Positions 1-5,054 are shown, counted from the stretch's first letter. The stretch is DNA of 5,054 nucleotides from Treponema sp. (GCA_031289935.1 JAITON010000125.1:1-5054); one strand, 5' to 3'. Notes: generated by a model not told the origin, from the sequence alone. Program-made: numbers and translations.

Positions 1-1
1 C

Positions 2-49
2 CGGGCGGGCGCTTCCCTTGGCATTCCCGCCGAATACTGTTACAAATAA
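2..49 (+). CDS. possible C-terminal end of an upstream gene (partial)
   Basis: One frame is open from the left edge to a TAA at 47-49 and reads RAGASLGIPAEYCYK. The stop lies 14 bases before the ATG of the dehydrogenase gene, and that gene's ribosome binding site begins right at the stop, which is typical spacing inside an operon. The stretch is only 15 codons, and the other two forward frames are also open here because the DNA is GC-rich, so openness alone proves little. No protein family can be assigned. If real, the dehydrogenase is a downstream member of an operon that starts outside the window. Confidence 0.35.
   Translation, partial: RAGASLGIPAEYCYK
18..46 (+). promoter_or_regulatory. 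candidate sigma-70-like promoter before the dehydrogenase gene
   Basis: TTGGCA at 18-23 matches five of six bases of the -35 consensus. TACAAA at 41-46 matches four of six bases of the -10 consensus, and the spacer is 17 bases. Transcription would start near 52-54, giving an almost leaderless message that begins inside the ribosome binding site, which counts against it. It also overlaps the possible end of an upstream gene. This is a motif match only. Confidence 0.22.
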
Positions 50-63
50 GGGGGAGGCATCGC

Positions 64-1167
64 ATGGAGGAAAGGATTGACGCATCGGCCACGGTCCGTA
101 TCGCGCGCGCCGGTTTAGAGGAGCTTTGCAGCCGGATCTTCCGGGCCCTGGGCATACCCGGGGAGGAAGCCCAGGATTCGGCCCGGATCCTCGTGGCCGC
201 CGACGCCCGAGGCATACCCAGCCACGGGCTGGCCCACCTGGCCCGTTATACCGCAGGGATTAAAGCCGGGCTCATCAAAGGGGGGATTATCCCCCAGGTA
301 CTCCGGGAGACGCCCCTTTGCCGGGTCCTGGACGCCGGGGGCGCCATGGGCATGTCCCTGAGCCGGAAATCCATGGACTGGGTGATCGCCGCCGCCGCCG
401 GACACGGCCTGGGGGTATCGAGCATCCGCAATTCCAACCACTTCGGCATTGCCGGCTACTATACCGAGATGGCCGCCCGGGCCGGCTGCATCGGCATCGC
501 CCTGACCAATACGGCGGCCCTGGGGGTGCCCACCAACGCGCGGACCCCTATGTTCGGCACCAACCCCATCGCCTTTGCCGCCCCGGGCCTGGGAAGCGAT
601 ATATTCAGCCTGGACATGGCCACCACGACCGTAACCCGGGGCCGCGTCGAGATCGCCGAACGGGAAGGCCGGAAGCTCCCTCCCGGCTGGGCGGTAGGCA
701 GGAACGGCCGCGCCACCGACGACCCGGTGAGCCTCCTGGAAGACCTGCTCTATTTGCGGGGCGGGGGCCTCCTCCCCCTGGGGGGCGAGGGCGCGGCGGG
801 CTACAAAGGCTACGGCCTGGCGGTGATGGTGGACATTCTCTGCGCCCTCTGTTCAGGGGGCGATTTCGGCGCCGGGGTCCGGGATTCGGCGGTTACCTCC
901 GCCCGGGTCTGCCACTTCTTTATGGCCCTGCGGATTGATATGTTCCGGGATACCGAAGCCTTTAAGACTGATATGAGCCGGATGCTCGCGGCCATCGCCG
1001 CTCTGCCGCCTGCCGAGGGGAAAGAGCGGGTCTACTACGCAGGGCAGCGGGCCCGGGAGACCGAGGCCCGGAACAACCGCCTGGGCATCCCCCTGGAAGC
1101 GCGGGTCTGGGAGCGGGTCAAGGCCGAGGCCCGGGAGCTTGGGGTGGAGACGCCGGAAGAGTCCTAG
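64..1167 (+). CDS. Ldh2-family malate/L-lactate/ureidoglycolate-type dehydrogenase
   Basis: A 367-residue cytoplasmic oxidoreductase of the Ldh_2 (malate/L-lactate dehydrogenase, YiaK/AllD-like) family, which interconverts 2-hydroxy and 2-keto acids with NAD(P)H through a fold unlike classical Rossmann lactate dehydrogenases. Visible family motifs, in order, are ADARGIPSHG with the probable catalytic His54, RNSNHFGIAGYY at 122-133, FGTNPIAFAAPG at 164-175, DMATTTVTRGRVEIA at 184-198 followed by a KLPPGWA segment, GYKGYGLAVMVDIL at 246-259, and CHFFMAL at 283-289. The motif set is complete and the length is normal for the family (about 330-370), so the enzyme is probably active. The ATG at 64 is chosen because GGAGG at 53-57 sits six bases upstream; the frame stays open to the window edge but has no better start. 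The substrate cannot be read from sequence: malate, lactate, ureidoglycolate and diketogulonate enzymes share these motifs. The following gene has no evident metabolic link. Confidence 0.93.
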   Translation: MEERIDASATVRIARAGLEELCSRIFRALGIPGEEAQDSARILVAADARGIPSHGLAHLARYTAGIKAGLIKGGIIPQVLRETPLCRVLDAGGAMGMSLSRKSMDWVIAAAAGHGLGVSSIRNSNHFGIAGYYTEMAARAGCIGIALTNTAALGVPTNARTPMFGTNPIAFAAPGLGSDIFSLDMATTTVTRGRVEIAEREGRKLPPGWAVGRNGRATDDPVSLLEDLLYLRGGGLLPLGGEGAAGYKGYGLAVMVDILCALCSGGDFGAGVRDSAVTSARVCHFFMALRIDMFRDTEAFKTDMSRMLAAIAALPPAEGKERVYYAGQRARETEARNNRLGIPLEARVWERVKAEARELGVETPEES

Positions 1168-1185
1168 TTTTTGGGGCCCCAACCC

Positions 1186-1214
1186 TTGACTTTCCCCCTA
1201 AAAAGGCCGATATT
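1186..1214 (+). promoter_or_regulatory. candidate promoter before the PD-(D/E)XK gene
   Basis: TTGACT at 1186-1191 matches five of six -35 bases. After 17 bases GATATT at 1209-1214 matches four of six -10 bases; TATTTT at 1211-1216 is an alternative with a 19-base spacer. The region is locally AT-richer than its surroundings and lies in the 63-base gap between two genes, so independent transcription of the downstream gene is plausible. A perfect 12-base palindrome, TTGGGGCCCCAA at 1171-1182, lies just upstream. Confidence 0.35.
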
Positions 1215-1220
1215 TTACAC

Positions 1221-1225
1221 AGAGG
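1221..1225 (+). promoter_or_regulatory. ribosome binding site that decides the PD-(D/E)XK start
   Basis: AGAGG lies five bases before the ATG at 1231. It favours this start over the in-frame TTG at 1171, which lies four bases after the preceding stop with no Shine-Dalgarno sequence before it, and over the ATG at 1237, whose spacing would be 11 bases. Confidence 0.6.
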
Positions 1226-1230
1226 TTTGT

Positions 1231-1866
1231 ATGGCAATGACTACAGAAGCGATGACCGCGGAACAAGCGGCGGAATGGGGGAAGACCCTCTCGTTTGAGA
1301 AAGTGTGGACAGCAATGATGGAAACGAGAGAGCAGATGAAGGAATCGGACAAGAGGTTTCAGGCAATGTCGCAGGAAACGAGAGCGCGGCAGGAGGAAAC
1401 GGCCCGGCAGATAAAGGAGATGGCAAAGCACATGGGGGGCCTGGACCACAGCTTTGGGGATTTGGCGGAACACCTGGTGGCCCCCGGTATTGTGGAAAAG
1501 TTCAACGTCCTGGGGTTTCACTTTAGCGCGATTACGCCGGGGGGCATCGTGATACTGGATGACCAGGGCAATGAGCTTGCGGAAATCGATCTGCTCCTGG
1601 AAAACGGGGAATACTCGGTGGCGGTGGAGGTCAAGAGCCGGCCCAAGACCGACGACGTCGATGAGCACACCGGGCGGCTGCAAGTATTGCGGCAATACAT
1701 GGACAGGCACGGAGACCGCCGGGCAATCCGGGGGGCCCTGGCCGGCGCGGTCTTCCACGATACGGTAAAAAAGGCGGCTCTAAAAGCAGGGCTCTACGTG
1801 ATCGTGCAAACCGGCGACACCATGCGGATCGAGACCCCGGAGGGCTTCAGCCCCCGGGACTGGTAG
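1231..1866 (+). CDS. DUF3782-like coiled-coil PD-(D/E)XK nuclease-fold protein
   Basis: A 211-residue protein that I recognise as the DUF3782 type, a group with a PD-(D/E)XK nuclease-like core found in spirochaetes, cyanobacteria and others; its cellular role is unknown to me. Residues about 24-67 are charged and helical, rich in Glu, Lys, Arg and Gln (for example METREQMKESDKRFQAM), consistent with a coiled coil and oligomerisation. The family hallmark KHMGGLDHSFGDLAEHLV follows at 66-83. The nuclease-fold signature is then Glu80 in the first core helix, Asp120 in ELAEIDLLL, and Glu133-x-Lys135 in VAVEVKSR. All expected metal-binding and catalytic positions are present, so the core is not obviously degenerate. 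No signal peptide or membrane segment is seen; it should be cytoplasmic. The gene stands alone, 63 bases after the dehydrogenase gene and before a tandem repeat array. Cleavage activity and substrate are not shown by the sequence. Confidence 0.85.
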   Translation: MAMTTEAMTAEQAAEWGKTLSFEKVWTAMMETREQMKESDKRFQAMSQETRARQEETARQIKEMAKHMGGLDHSFGDLAEHLVAPGIVEKFNVLGFHFSAITPGGIVILDDQGNELAEIDLLLENGEYSVAVEVKSRPKTDDVDEHTGRLQVLRQYMDRHGDRRAIRGALAGAVFHDTVKKAALKAGLYVIVQTGDTMRIETPEGFSPRDW

Positions 1867-1910
1867 ATGAGACGCGTAGAGGGATCGAGCATAGAGTTAG
1901 GATGGGGAGG
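1867..1910 (+). repeat. leader-like segment, copy 1 (no gene behind it)
   Basis: Directly after the PD-(D/E)XK stop codon this stretch starts ATGAG, contains GGGAT, and ends with GAGCATAGAGT, AGGA and TGGGG. The same elements in the same order occur at 2897-2938, where they form the leader and ribosome binding site of the lipoprotein gene. Here no start codon follows at the matching distance; instead the 21-bp tandem array begins at 1912. The ATG at 1902 in this copy opens only a nine-codon frame (MGRAFPAIA) ending at 1931. It could be the remnant of a gene start or a repeated regulatory element. Confidence 0.55.
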
Positions 1911-1911
1911 G

Positions 1912-2100
1912 CCTTTCCGGCTATAGCCTGAAGGTTTCCGGCTACAGCCTGAAGGTTTCCGGCTATAGCCTGAAGGTTTCCGGCTACAGCCTGAAGGTTT
2001 CCGGCTACAGCCTGAAGGTTTCCGGCTACAGCCTGAAGGTTTCCGGCTATAGCCTGAAGGTTTCCGGCTACAGCCTAAAGGTTTTAGGCCACGGCCTTAA
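1912..2100. repeat. tandem array of nine 21-bp units with internal dyad
   Basis: Nine head-to-tail units with an exact 21-base period and no spacers. Each is GGT plus the 18-base core TTCCGGCTAYAGCCTGAA. Units start at 1912, 1933, 1954, 1975, 1996, 2017, 2038, 2059 and 2080. Unit 1 has CC instead of GG at its start. Units 2-7 are identical apart from one T/C position: T in units 1, 3 and 7, C in 2, 4, 5, 6 and 8. Unit 8 adds one G-to-A change and unit 9 is diverged. The core is an imperfect inverted repeat, TTC-C-GGCTAYAGCC-T-GAA, with the variable base at the centre. There is no CRISPR-like repeat/spacer layout. Possible roles are a variable-number minisatellite, a multi-site protein target, or a run of small RNA hairpins; the sequence does not decide. 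Confidence 0.97.
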
Positions 2101-2117
2101 AGTTGTATAGCACGGCG

Positions 2118-2140
2118 TCCCGGCGGGGAAGCCGCCGGGA
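2118..2140 (+). other. GC-rich hairpin between repeat array and hypothetical gene
   Basis: TCCCGGCGG at 2118-2126 pairs perfectly with CCGCCGGGA at 2132-2140, giving a nine-base-pair stem with the five-base loop GGAAG. The stem is very stable, but no T-run follows directly; the nearest, TTTTT at 2161-2165, is 20 bases on. It is therefore not a standard intrinsic terminator. It lies in the untranslated stretch before the next gene and might act as an RNA structure in that leader or as a weak transcription barrier. Confidence 0.6.
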
Positions 2141-2168
2141 AAGCCGCAGAGGCTATAAAATTTTTGTC

Positions 2169-2174
2169 AAGGAG
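2169..2174 (+). promoter_or_regulatory. ribosome binding site that decides the 2182 start
   Basis: AAGGAG at 2169-2174 stands seven bases before the ATG at 2182, an ideal arrangement. It excludes the in-frame TTG at 2164, which lies upstream of the site. A TATAAA at 2154-2159 could be a -10 element, but no -35 match is seen at a suitable distance. Confidence 0.75.
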
Positions 2175-2181
2175 TTACCCT

Positions 2182-2880
2182 ATGAGTACTGACTGGCTCC
2201 CTACCAAGGAGCAGGACCTGGTGGATCTCGTGAAGCAATGGAGCGTCACGCTGGCGGACACGGCAAAGCAAACGGCCTTCGGCTGGGCGCCGGAGGACTG
2301 CACGGCCGTTCTCGGCAAAATCACGGATTTTACCGATGCCCGCGCCGGGTATCAGGCTGATAAAACGCCTGAAAAGCGGCTCGACAAGGACGAAGCGGTG
2401 GAAGCGGTCAAGGAAGCCATGCGCGGCTTCGCCAACTCGTCCATCCGGTTCAACAAAAAGATGAGCGACGCGGAGAAGCTGGCCCTGGGCATCCATCCCA
2501 AGGACAGCACCCACAGCCCCAAGCCGAAGCCTGCCGAACACGTCGCCTTCGTGCTCCGGGTTGACGCCCAGGGCCACGCGGTCTGGGCCGATTACCGTAT
2601 CGCCGAGGGCGCGGGCCGGGGCAAGGGCCCGTATCACGGGGTGGAAATCCGCCTCTGGGTGCTGCCCCTGGCCGAAAGCGCCCCTGTGGGCGCCGAACAC
2701 CCGGGCTGGCGCAGCGAAGTGGACACGGCCACGCCCTGGCATCACGACTTCGCCGAAGCCGAGGTGGGTATGCGCCTCCACGTTACCATGCGCTGGGAAA
2801 ACCCCTCGGTGGGCAAGGGTGAAGACCCGGAGTCCAGCAAGGGGCCCTGGTGCGCGGTCCAGAGCGTTGTGATCGCCTAA
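2182..2880 (+). CDS. hypothetical protein, helical N-terminus and beta-rich C-terminus
   Basis: A 232-residue protein of unknown function. Its opening WLPTKEQDLVDLVKQW, the AFGW motif at 32-35, and FANSSIRFNKKMSDAEKLALGI at 83-104 resemble from memory a family of hypothetical proteins in Treponema-like and some Bacteroidetes genomes; I cannot name a domain. Residues about 6-103 look helical and charged. A Pro/Lys linker follows (PKDSTHSPKPKP, 106-117). Residues about 119-232 look beta-rich, with alternating hydrophobic and Trp-containing strands (VAFVLRVDA, EIRLWVLPL, LHVTMRWEN) and end in GPWCAVQSVVIA. That ending resembles the last strand of a fibronectin-III-like module with a GPWS-type motif. 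No signal peptide or membrane helix is seen, so it is probably cytoplasmic. It sits 81 bases after the repeat array and 58 bases before the lipoprotein gene. A shared transcript with the lipoprotein is plausible but unproven. Confidence 0.82.
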   Translation: MSTDWLPTKEQDLVDLVKQWSVTLADTAKQTAFGWAPEDCTAVLGKITDFTDARAGYQADKTPEKRLDKDEAVEAVKEAMRGFANSSIRFNKKMSDAEKLALGIHPKDSTHSPKPKPAEHVAFVLRVDAQGHAVWADYRIAEGAGRGKGPYHGVEIRLWVLPLAESAPVGAEHPGWRSEVDTATPWHHDFAEAEVGMRLHVTMRWENPSVGKGEDPESSKGPWCAVQSVVIA

Positions 2881-2894
2881 AGGGGTGATCGCCT
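2869..2894 (+). repeat. 10-bp direct repeat duplicating the end of the hypothetical gene
   Basis: GTGATCGCCT occurs at 2869-2878, where with the following AA it encodes the gene's last residues Val-Ile-Ala and the TAA stop. It occurs again 16 bases later at 2885-2894, followed by GA, so that read alone it would again give Val-Ile-Ala-stop. The second copy is outside the reading frame. It looks like a small slippage duplication of the gene's terminus. Confidence 0.7.
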
Positions 2895-2896
2895 GA

Positions 2897-2938
2897 ATGA
2901 GCGGGATAGAGAAAAGAGCATAGAGTAGGAGTTGGGGT
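2897..2938 (+). promoter_or_regulatory. leader and ribosome binding site of the lipoprotein gene, copy 2
   Basis: This stretch contains ATGAG, GGGAT and GAGCATAGAGT (2916-2926), then AGGAG at 2927-2931, which stands seven bases before the ATG at 2939. The same ordered elements occur at 1867-1910. The ATG at 2897 opens an eight-codon frame, MSGIEKRA, ending in TAG at 2921-2923; it has no clear ribosome binding site and is probably chance. No convincing -35/-10 pair is visible, so the lipoprotein gene may be read from upstream. Confidence 0.55.
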
Positions 2939-5054
2939 ATGAAAAAAAGCGTGGTGTACTTTGCCGCCCTGGCGGCGCTGGTTCTGGCTACGGCGGCGGG
3001 TCTCTGGAGCTGCATGGAGGCCCGGGTGATCTCCGGTGAACTGAGCCCCAGCGTGGCGGCGGCGGCCCGGGGGGGCCGCCGGCAATTTACGGCCACGGTC
3101 CTGGCGGAGCATGGCGCCGATACGGGCGTTTTCTGGTCCCTGGAGGGCAGCGGGAATCCCACGTTCACGACGATTGACGCCGGCGGCCTCCTGGAGGTCT
3201 ACGAGCATGAGCCTTCCAACATCCTGACGATACGGGCGACATCCCGCTTTGACCCCGGCAAGTACCGCGAGGTGGCCGTTACGATAGGAGACACGGCAAA
3301 TTCCAGCCAGGGGGCGCTTCCCATGGTCACGGTGAGCCCCGAAGGGCCCGTCACGGTGCGCAAGGGCGGTACCCAGCAGTTTTACGCCGCGGTAACGGGG
3401 CCGGGCAACCCGGCGCAGGGGGTAACCTGGAGCGTTGACGGGGTGGAAGAAACCGTGATCAGCTCCTGGGGGCTGCTCAGTGTGGCCGCCAACGAAACGG
3501 CGGACAAGCTGGTCGTACGGGCTACTTCCACGATGGACCCGGGCCTGTACGACACGACGGCGGTTCTTATTCCGCCGGCCATGGTAAGCGGCATTACGCT
3601 GAGCCCTCCAGGGCCCGTCGACGTGCCCATGGGCGCTACCCTGCAGTTTAACGCTACGGTAACGGGGACCGGCAACCCCTCCCAGGACGTTACCTGGAAA
3701 GTTACGGGCAACTACGATGAGGACACCGGGATCAGCCCTGCGGGGCTGCTCAGCGTGGCCCTCAATGAAACGGCGGCAAGCCTGGTGGTTACGGCGGCCT
3801 CCAGCGAGGACTCAGAGCAGACCGGCGAGGCCACGGTACGCGTTACGGCGCCGCAGATCCCGGTAAGGGGCGTTACGCTGAGCGGCGCGGATACGGTGGC
3901 GGTGGGCGGCTCCATAACCCTCACGAAGACGTTTGACCCCGTAAACGCGAGCAACCAGAACGTAACCTGGTCTTCCACCAACTCAGCCGTCGCCTATGTA
4001 GCCCCCGACGGCACGGTAACGGGCCTGGCCCTGGGTATGGCGATTATTGAAGTGCGGACGGTGGAAGGCAACTATACGGACCGCTTGACGGTAACCGTTA
4101 CCGCTTCGCCGGCCACGGTAAGCCTCGTTACGGTGAGCCCCAAGACAGCCAGTGTGCCCCAGGGCGAAACCCAGCAGTTCAGCGCCACGGTAACGGGGAC
4201 CGGCAGCCCCTCCCAGGACGTTACCTGGGACGTTACGGGCGGCGGCGCGGGCACCATGATGAGCGCGGACGGCCTCCTGATCGTGGCCGCCGCCGAAACG
4301 GCGGGCAAGCTGATGGTTACGGCGACCTCCACGGTGGACACCAGCGTGTTCGGCATGGTGGAGGTAGGCGTTACCATACCGGTAACGGGCGTTACGCTGA
4401 ACAGCACGGCTACGGTGGCGGTGGGCGCTACTACGGTCCTTACGGCGGTCGTGGCCCCTGTGAACGCGAGCAACAAGGGCCTCAGCTGGTCCTCAAGCAA
4501 CGCAGCCGTCGCCTATGTAGATGCCAACAACGGCACGGTAAGGGGTATGGCCGCCGGTACGGCGATTATTGAGGTGCGGACGGTGGACGGCAACAAGACG
4601 GCGGCCTGCACGGTAACGGTAACAACCTACGCGAAACCGGTAACCGGCGTAACGATGACCGTGAGCGCACATACGATGGGGATAGGCGATACCTACCAGT
4701 TGACCGCGAACACGACCCCCACCGACGCGACCCATCAGAATAAAACCTGGTTCTCATACAACCCGGGTATTGCCTATGTAGATGCCAACGGCAAGGTAAC
4801 GGGGATGTCCGTTGGCGTGGTGGATATTGAGGCAACGACGGAGGACGGCGGCTATAAAACGCACTGCACGATAACGGTAACCGGCGTTGCGGTGAGCGGC
4901 GTTGCGGTGAGCCCCAAAACGCCCACGGTGGTAAGGGGCGCGAGCCAGCAGTTCAGCGCCACGGTAACGGGGACCAACAGCCCCCCGCAGACCGTTACCT
5001 GGACCGTTACCGGCGGCAGTACCGGCACCAGTATCAGCGCGGACGGCCTCCTGA
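2939..5054 (+). CDS. multi-module Ig-like (BIG_2) surface lipoprotein, partial at 3' end
   Basis: An open frame of 705 residues that continues past the window edge. It begins MKKSVVYFAALAALVLA, a positively charged then hydrophobic signal peptide, ending in a relaxed lipobox GLWSC with Cys25 as the probable lipidated residue; spirochaetal lipoboxes are often this loose. The rest is a string of beta-sandwich Ig-like modules: about 31-116 (diverged), 128-211, 216-304, 308-388, 394-480, 481-561, 567-648 and 651 onward. Modules at 308, 481 and 567 are classic BIG_2, with VTL, VG, WSS-N--VAYV, G-V-G and a final TVTV. The others form a second type with QQF-ATVTG, P-Q-VTW, a GLL segment and ETA--L-V-A. 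The likely role is a surface-exposed adhesin or structural lipoprotein, inferred from family habit. The ATG at 2939 follows AGGAG with seven-base spacing. The C-terminus, which might carry a functional domain, is not seen. Confidence 0.92.
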   Translation, partial: MKKSVVYFAALAALVLATAAGLWSCMEARVISGELSPSVAAAARGGRRQFTATVLAEHGADTGVFWSLEGSGNPTFTTIDAGGLLEVYEHEPSNILTIRATSRFDPGKYREVAVTIGDTANSSQGALPMVTVSPEGPVTVRKGGTQQFYAAVTGPGNPAQGVTWSVDGVEETVISSWGLLSVAANETADKLVVRATSTMDPGLYDTTAVLIPPAMVSGITLSPPGPVDVPMGATLQFNATVTGTGNPSQDVTWKVTGNYDEDTGISPAGLLSVALNETAASLVVTAASSEDSEQTGEATVRVTAPQIPVRGVTLSGADTVAVGGSITLTKTFDPVNASNQNVTWSSTNSAVAYVAPDGTVTGLALGMAIIEVRTVEGNYTDRLTVTVTASPATVSLVTVSPKTASVPQGETQQFSATVTGTGSPSQDVTWDVTGGGAGTMMSADGLLIVAAAETAGKLMVTATSTVDTSVFGMVEVGVTIPVTGVTLNSTATVAVGATTVLTAVVAPVNASNKGLSWSSSNAAVAYVDANNGTVRGMAAGTAIIEVRTVDGNKTAACTVTVTTYAKPVTGVTMTVSAHTMGIGDTYQLTANTTPTDATHQNKTWFSYNPGIAYVDANGKVTGMSVGVVDIEATTEDGGYKTHCTITVTGVAVSGVAVSPKTPTVVRGASQQFSATVTGTNSPPQTVTWTVTGGSTGTSISADGLL
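3320..5054 (+). repeat. intragenic Ig-module repeats with near-identical DNA stretches
   Basis: Within the lipoprotein gene, modules of the same type share DNA as well as protein. The 31 bases at 4171-4201 and 4945-4975 are identical. The 42 bases at 3656-3697 and 4187-4228 differ at one position. The 33 bases at 4040-4072 and 4562-4594 differ at two. The 18 bases at 4511-4528 and 4772-4789 are identical, and the 19 bases at 4262-4280 recur at 5036-5054, right at the window end. This indicates recent duplication or gene conversion between modules. Assemblies of this gene could be collapsed or misjoined at these points. Confidence 0.9.

Noticed and set aside
318..938. A 206-codon plus-strand frame inside the dehydrogenase gene
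   Set aside because: It is Arg/Gly/Pro/His-rich, typical of an out-of-frame shadow in GC-rich DNA, while the overlapping frame carries all Ldh2 family motifs.
1168..1182. Intrinsic terminator after the dehydrogenase gene
   Set aside because: TTGGGGCCCCAA is a perfect palindrome but has no loop, and the T-run lies before rather than after it on the plus strand. No convergent gene exists to use it from the other side.
1171..1230. Longer start (TTG at 1171) for the PD-(D/E)XK gene
   Set aside because: It has no ribosome binding site, the added 20 residues show no family resemblance, and a well-spaced AGAGG precedes the ATG at 1231.
1902..1931. Nine-codon ORF MGRAFPAIA running into the array
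   Set aside because: It ends at a TGA inside the first repeat, and every later unit carries the same TGA in this frame, so it cannot encode the array; there is no sign of a frameshift site.
1912..2100. CRISPR array
   Set aside because: The 21-base units are directly contiguous with no unique spacers, and no cas gene is nearby.
2167..3168. A 333-codon minus-strand frame over the hypothetical gene and the lipoprotein start
   Set aside because: It lies antisense to two genes with clear ribosome binding sites, spans their intergenic leader, and shows only low-complexity Arg/Ala/Gly-rich sequence with no recognisable domain.
3382..4835. Several open frames of 80-142 codons on the minus strand opposite the Ig-like gene
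   Set aside because: They are mirror images of the repetitive, GC-rich plus-strand gene: Val/Thr-rich modules read backwards. They have no ribosome binding sites, and the plus strand has one continuous frame with signal peptide and recognisable domains.

Overview
The window is GC-rich bacterial DNA with every convincing gene on the + strand. The gene set suggests a spirochaete of the Treponema group, perhaps a gut-associated one. The clues are a DUF3782-type PD-(D/E)XK protein with an N-terminal coiled coil, a hypothetical protein of a kind I recall from Treponema-like genomes, and a large Ig-like (BIG_2) lipoprotein with a relaxed, spirochaete-style lipobox. This assignment is inference from gene content and moderate at best; no rRNA or other phylogenetic marker is present.

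Layout: (1) nt 1-63 may hold the last codons of an upstream gene, followed by a good ribosome binding site. (2) nt 64-1167 encodes an Ldh2-family NAD(P)-dependent 2-hydroxyacid/malate/ureidoglycolate-type dehydrogenase. (3) nt 1231-1866 encodes a small coiled-coil plus PD-(D/E)XK nuclease-fold protein. (4) nt 1867-2181 is a 315-bp intergenic stretch. It holds a leader-like segment, nine tandem 21-bp units (1912-2100), each with an internal inverted repeat, and a strong GC hairpin. (5) nt 2182-2880 encodes a 232-residue hypothetical protein with a helical N-terminal half and a probable beta-rich C-terminal half. (6) nt 2939 to the window end encodes at least 705 residues of a lipoprotein built from about eight Ig-like modules. 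It runs off the right edge.

The genes do not form an obvious pathway. The dehydrogenase is metabolic, the PD-(D/E)XK protein is of unknown role, and the last two genes look like a hypothetical protein plus a surface lipoprotein. The most unusual parts are the 21-bp tandem array, whose variation in units 2-8 is silent in one open frame that has no start codon; a leader sequence present both just before the array and just before the lipoprotein gene; and the mosaic of two Ig-module types with stretches of near-identical DNA. I found no clear mobile element, CRISPR array, tRNA or rRNA.
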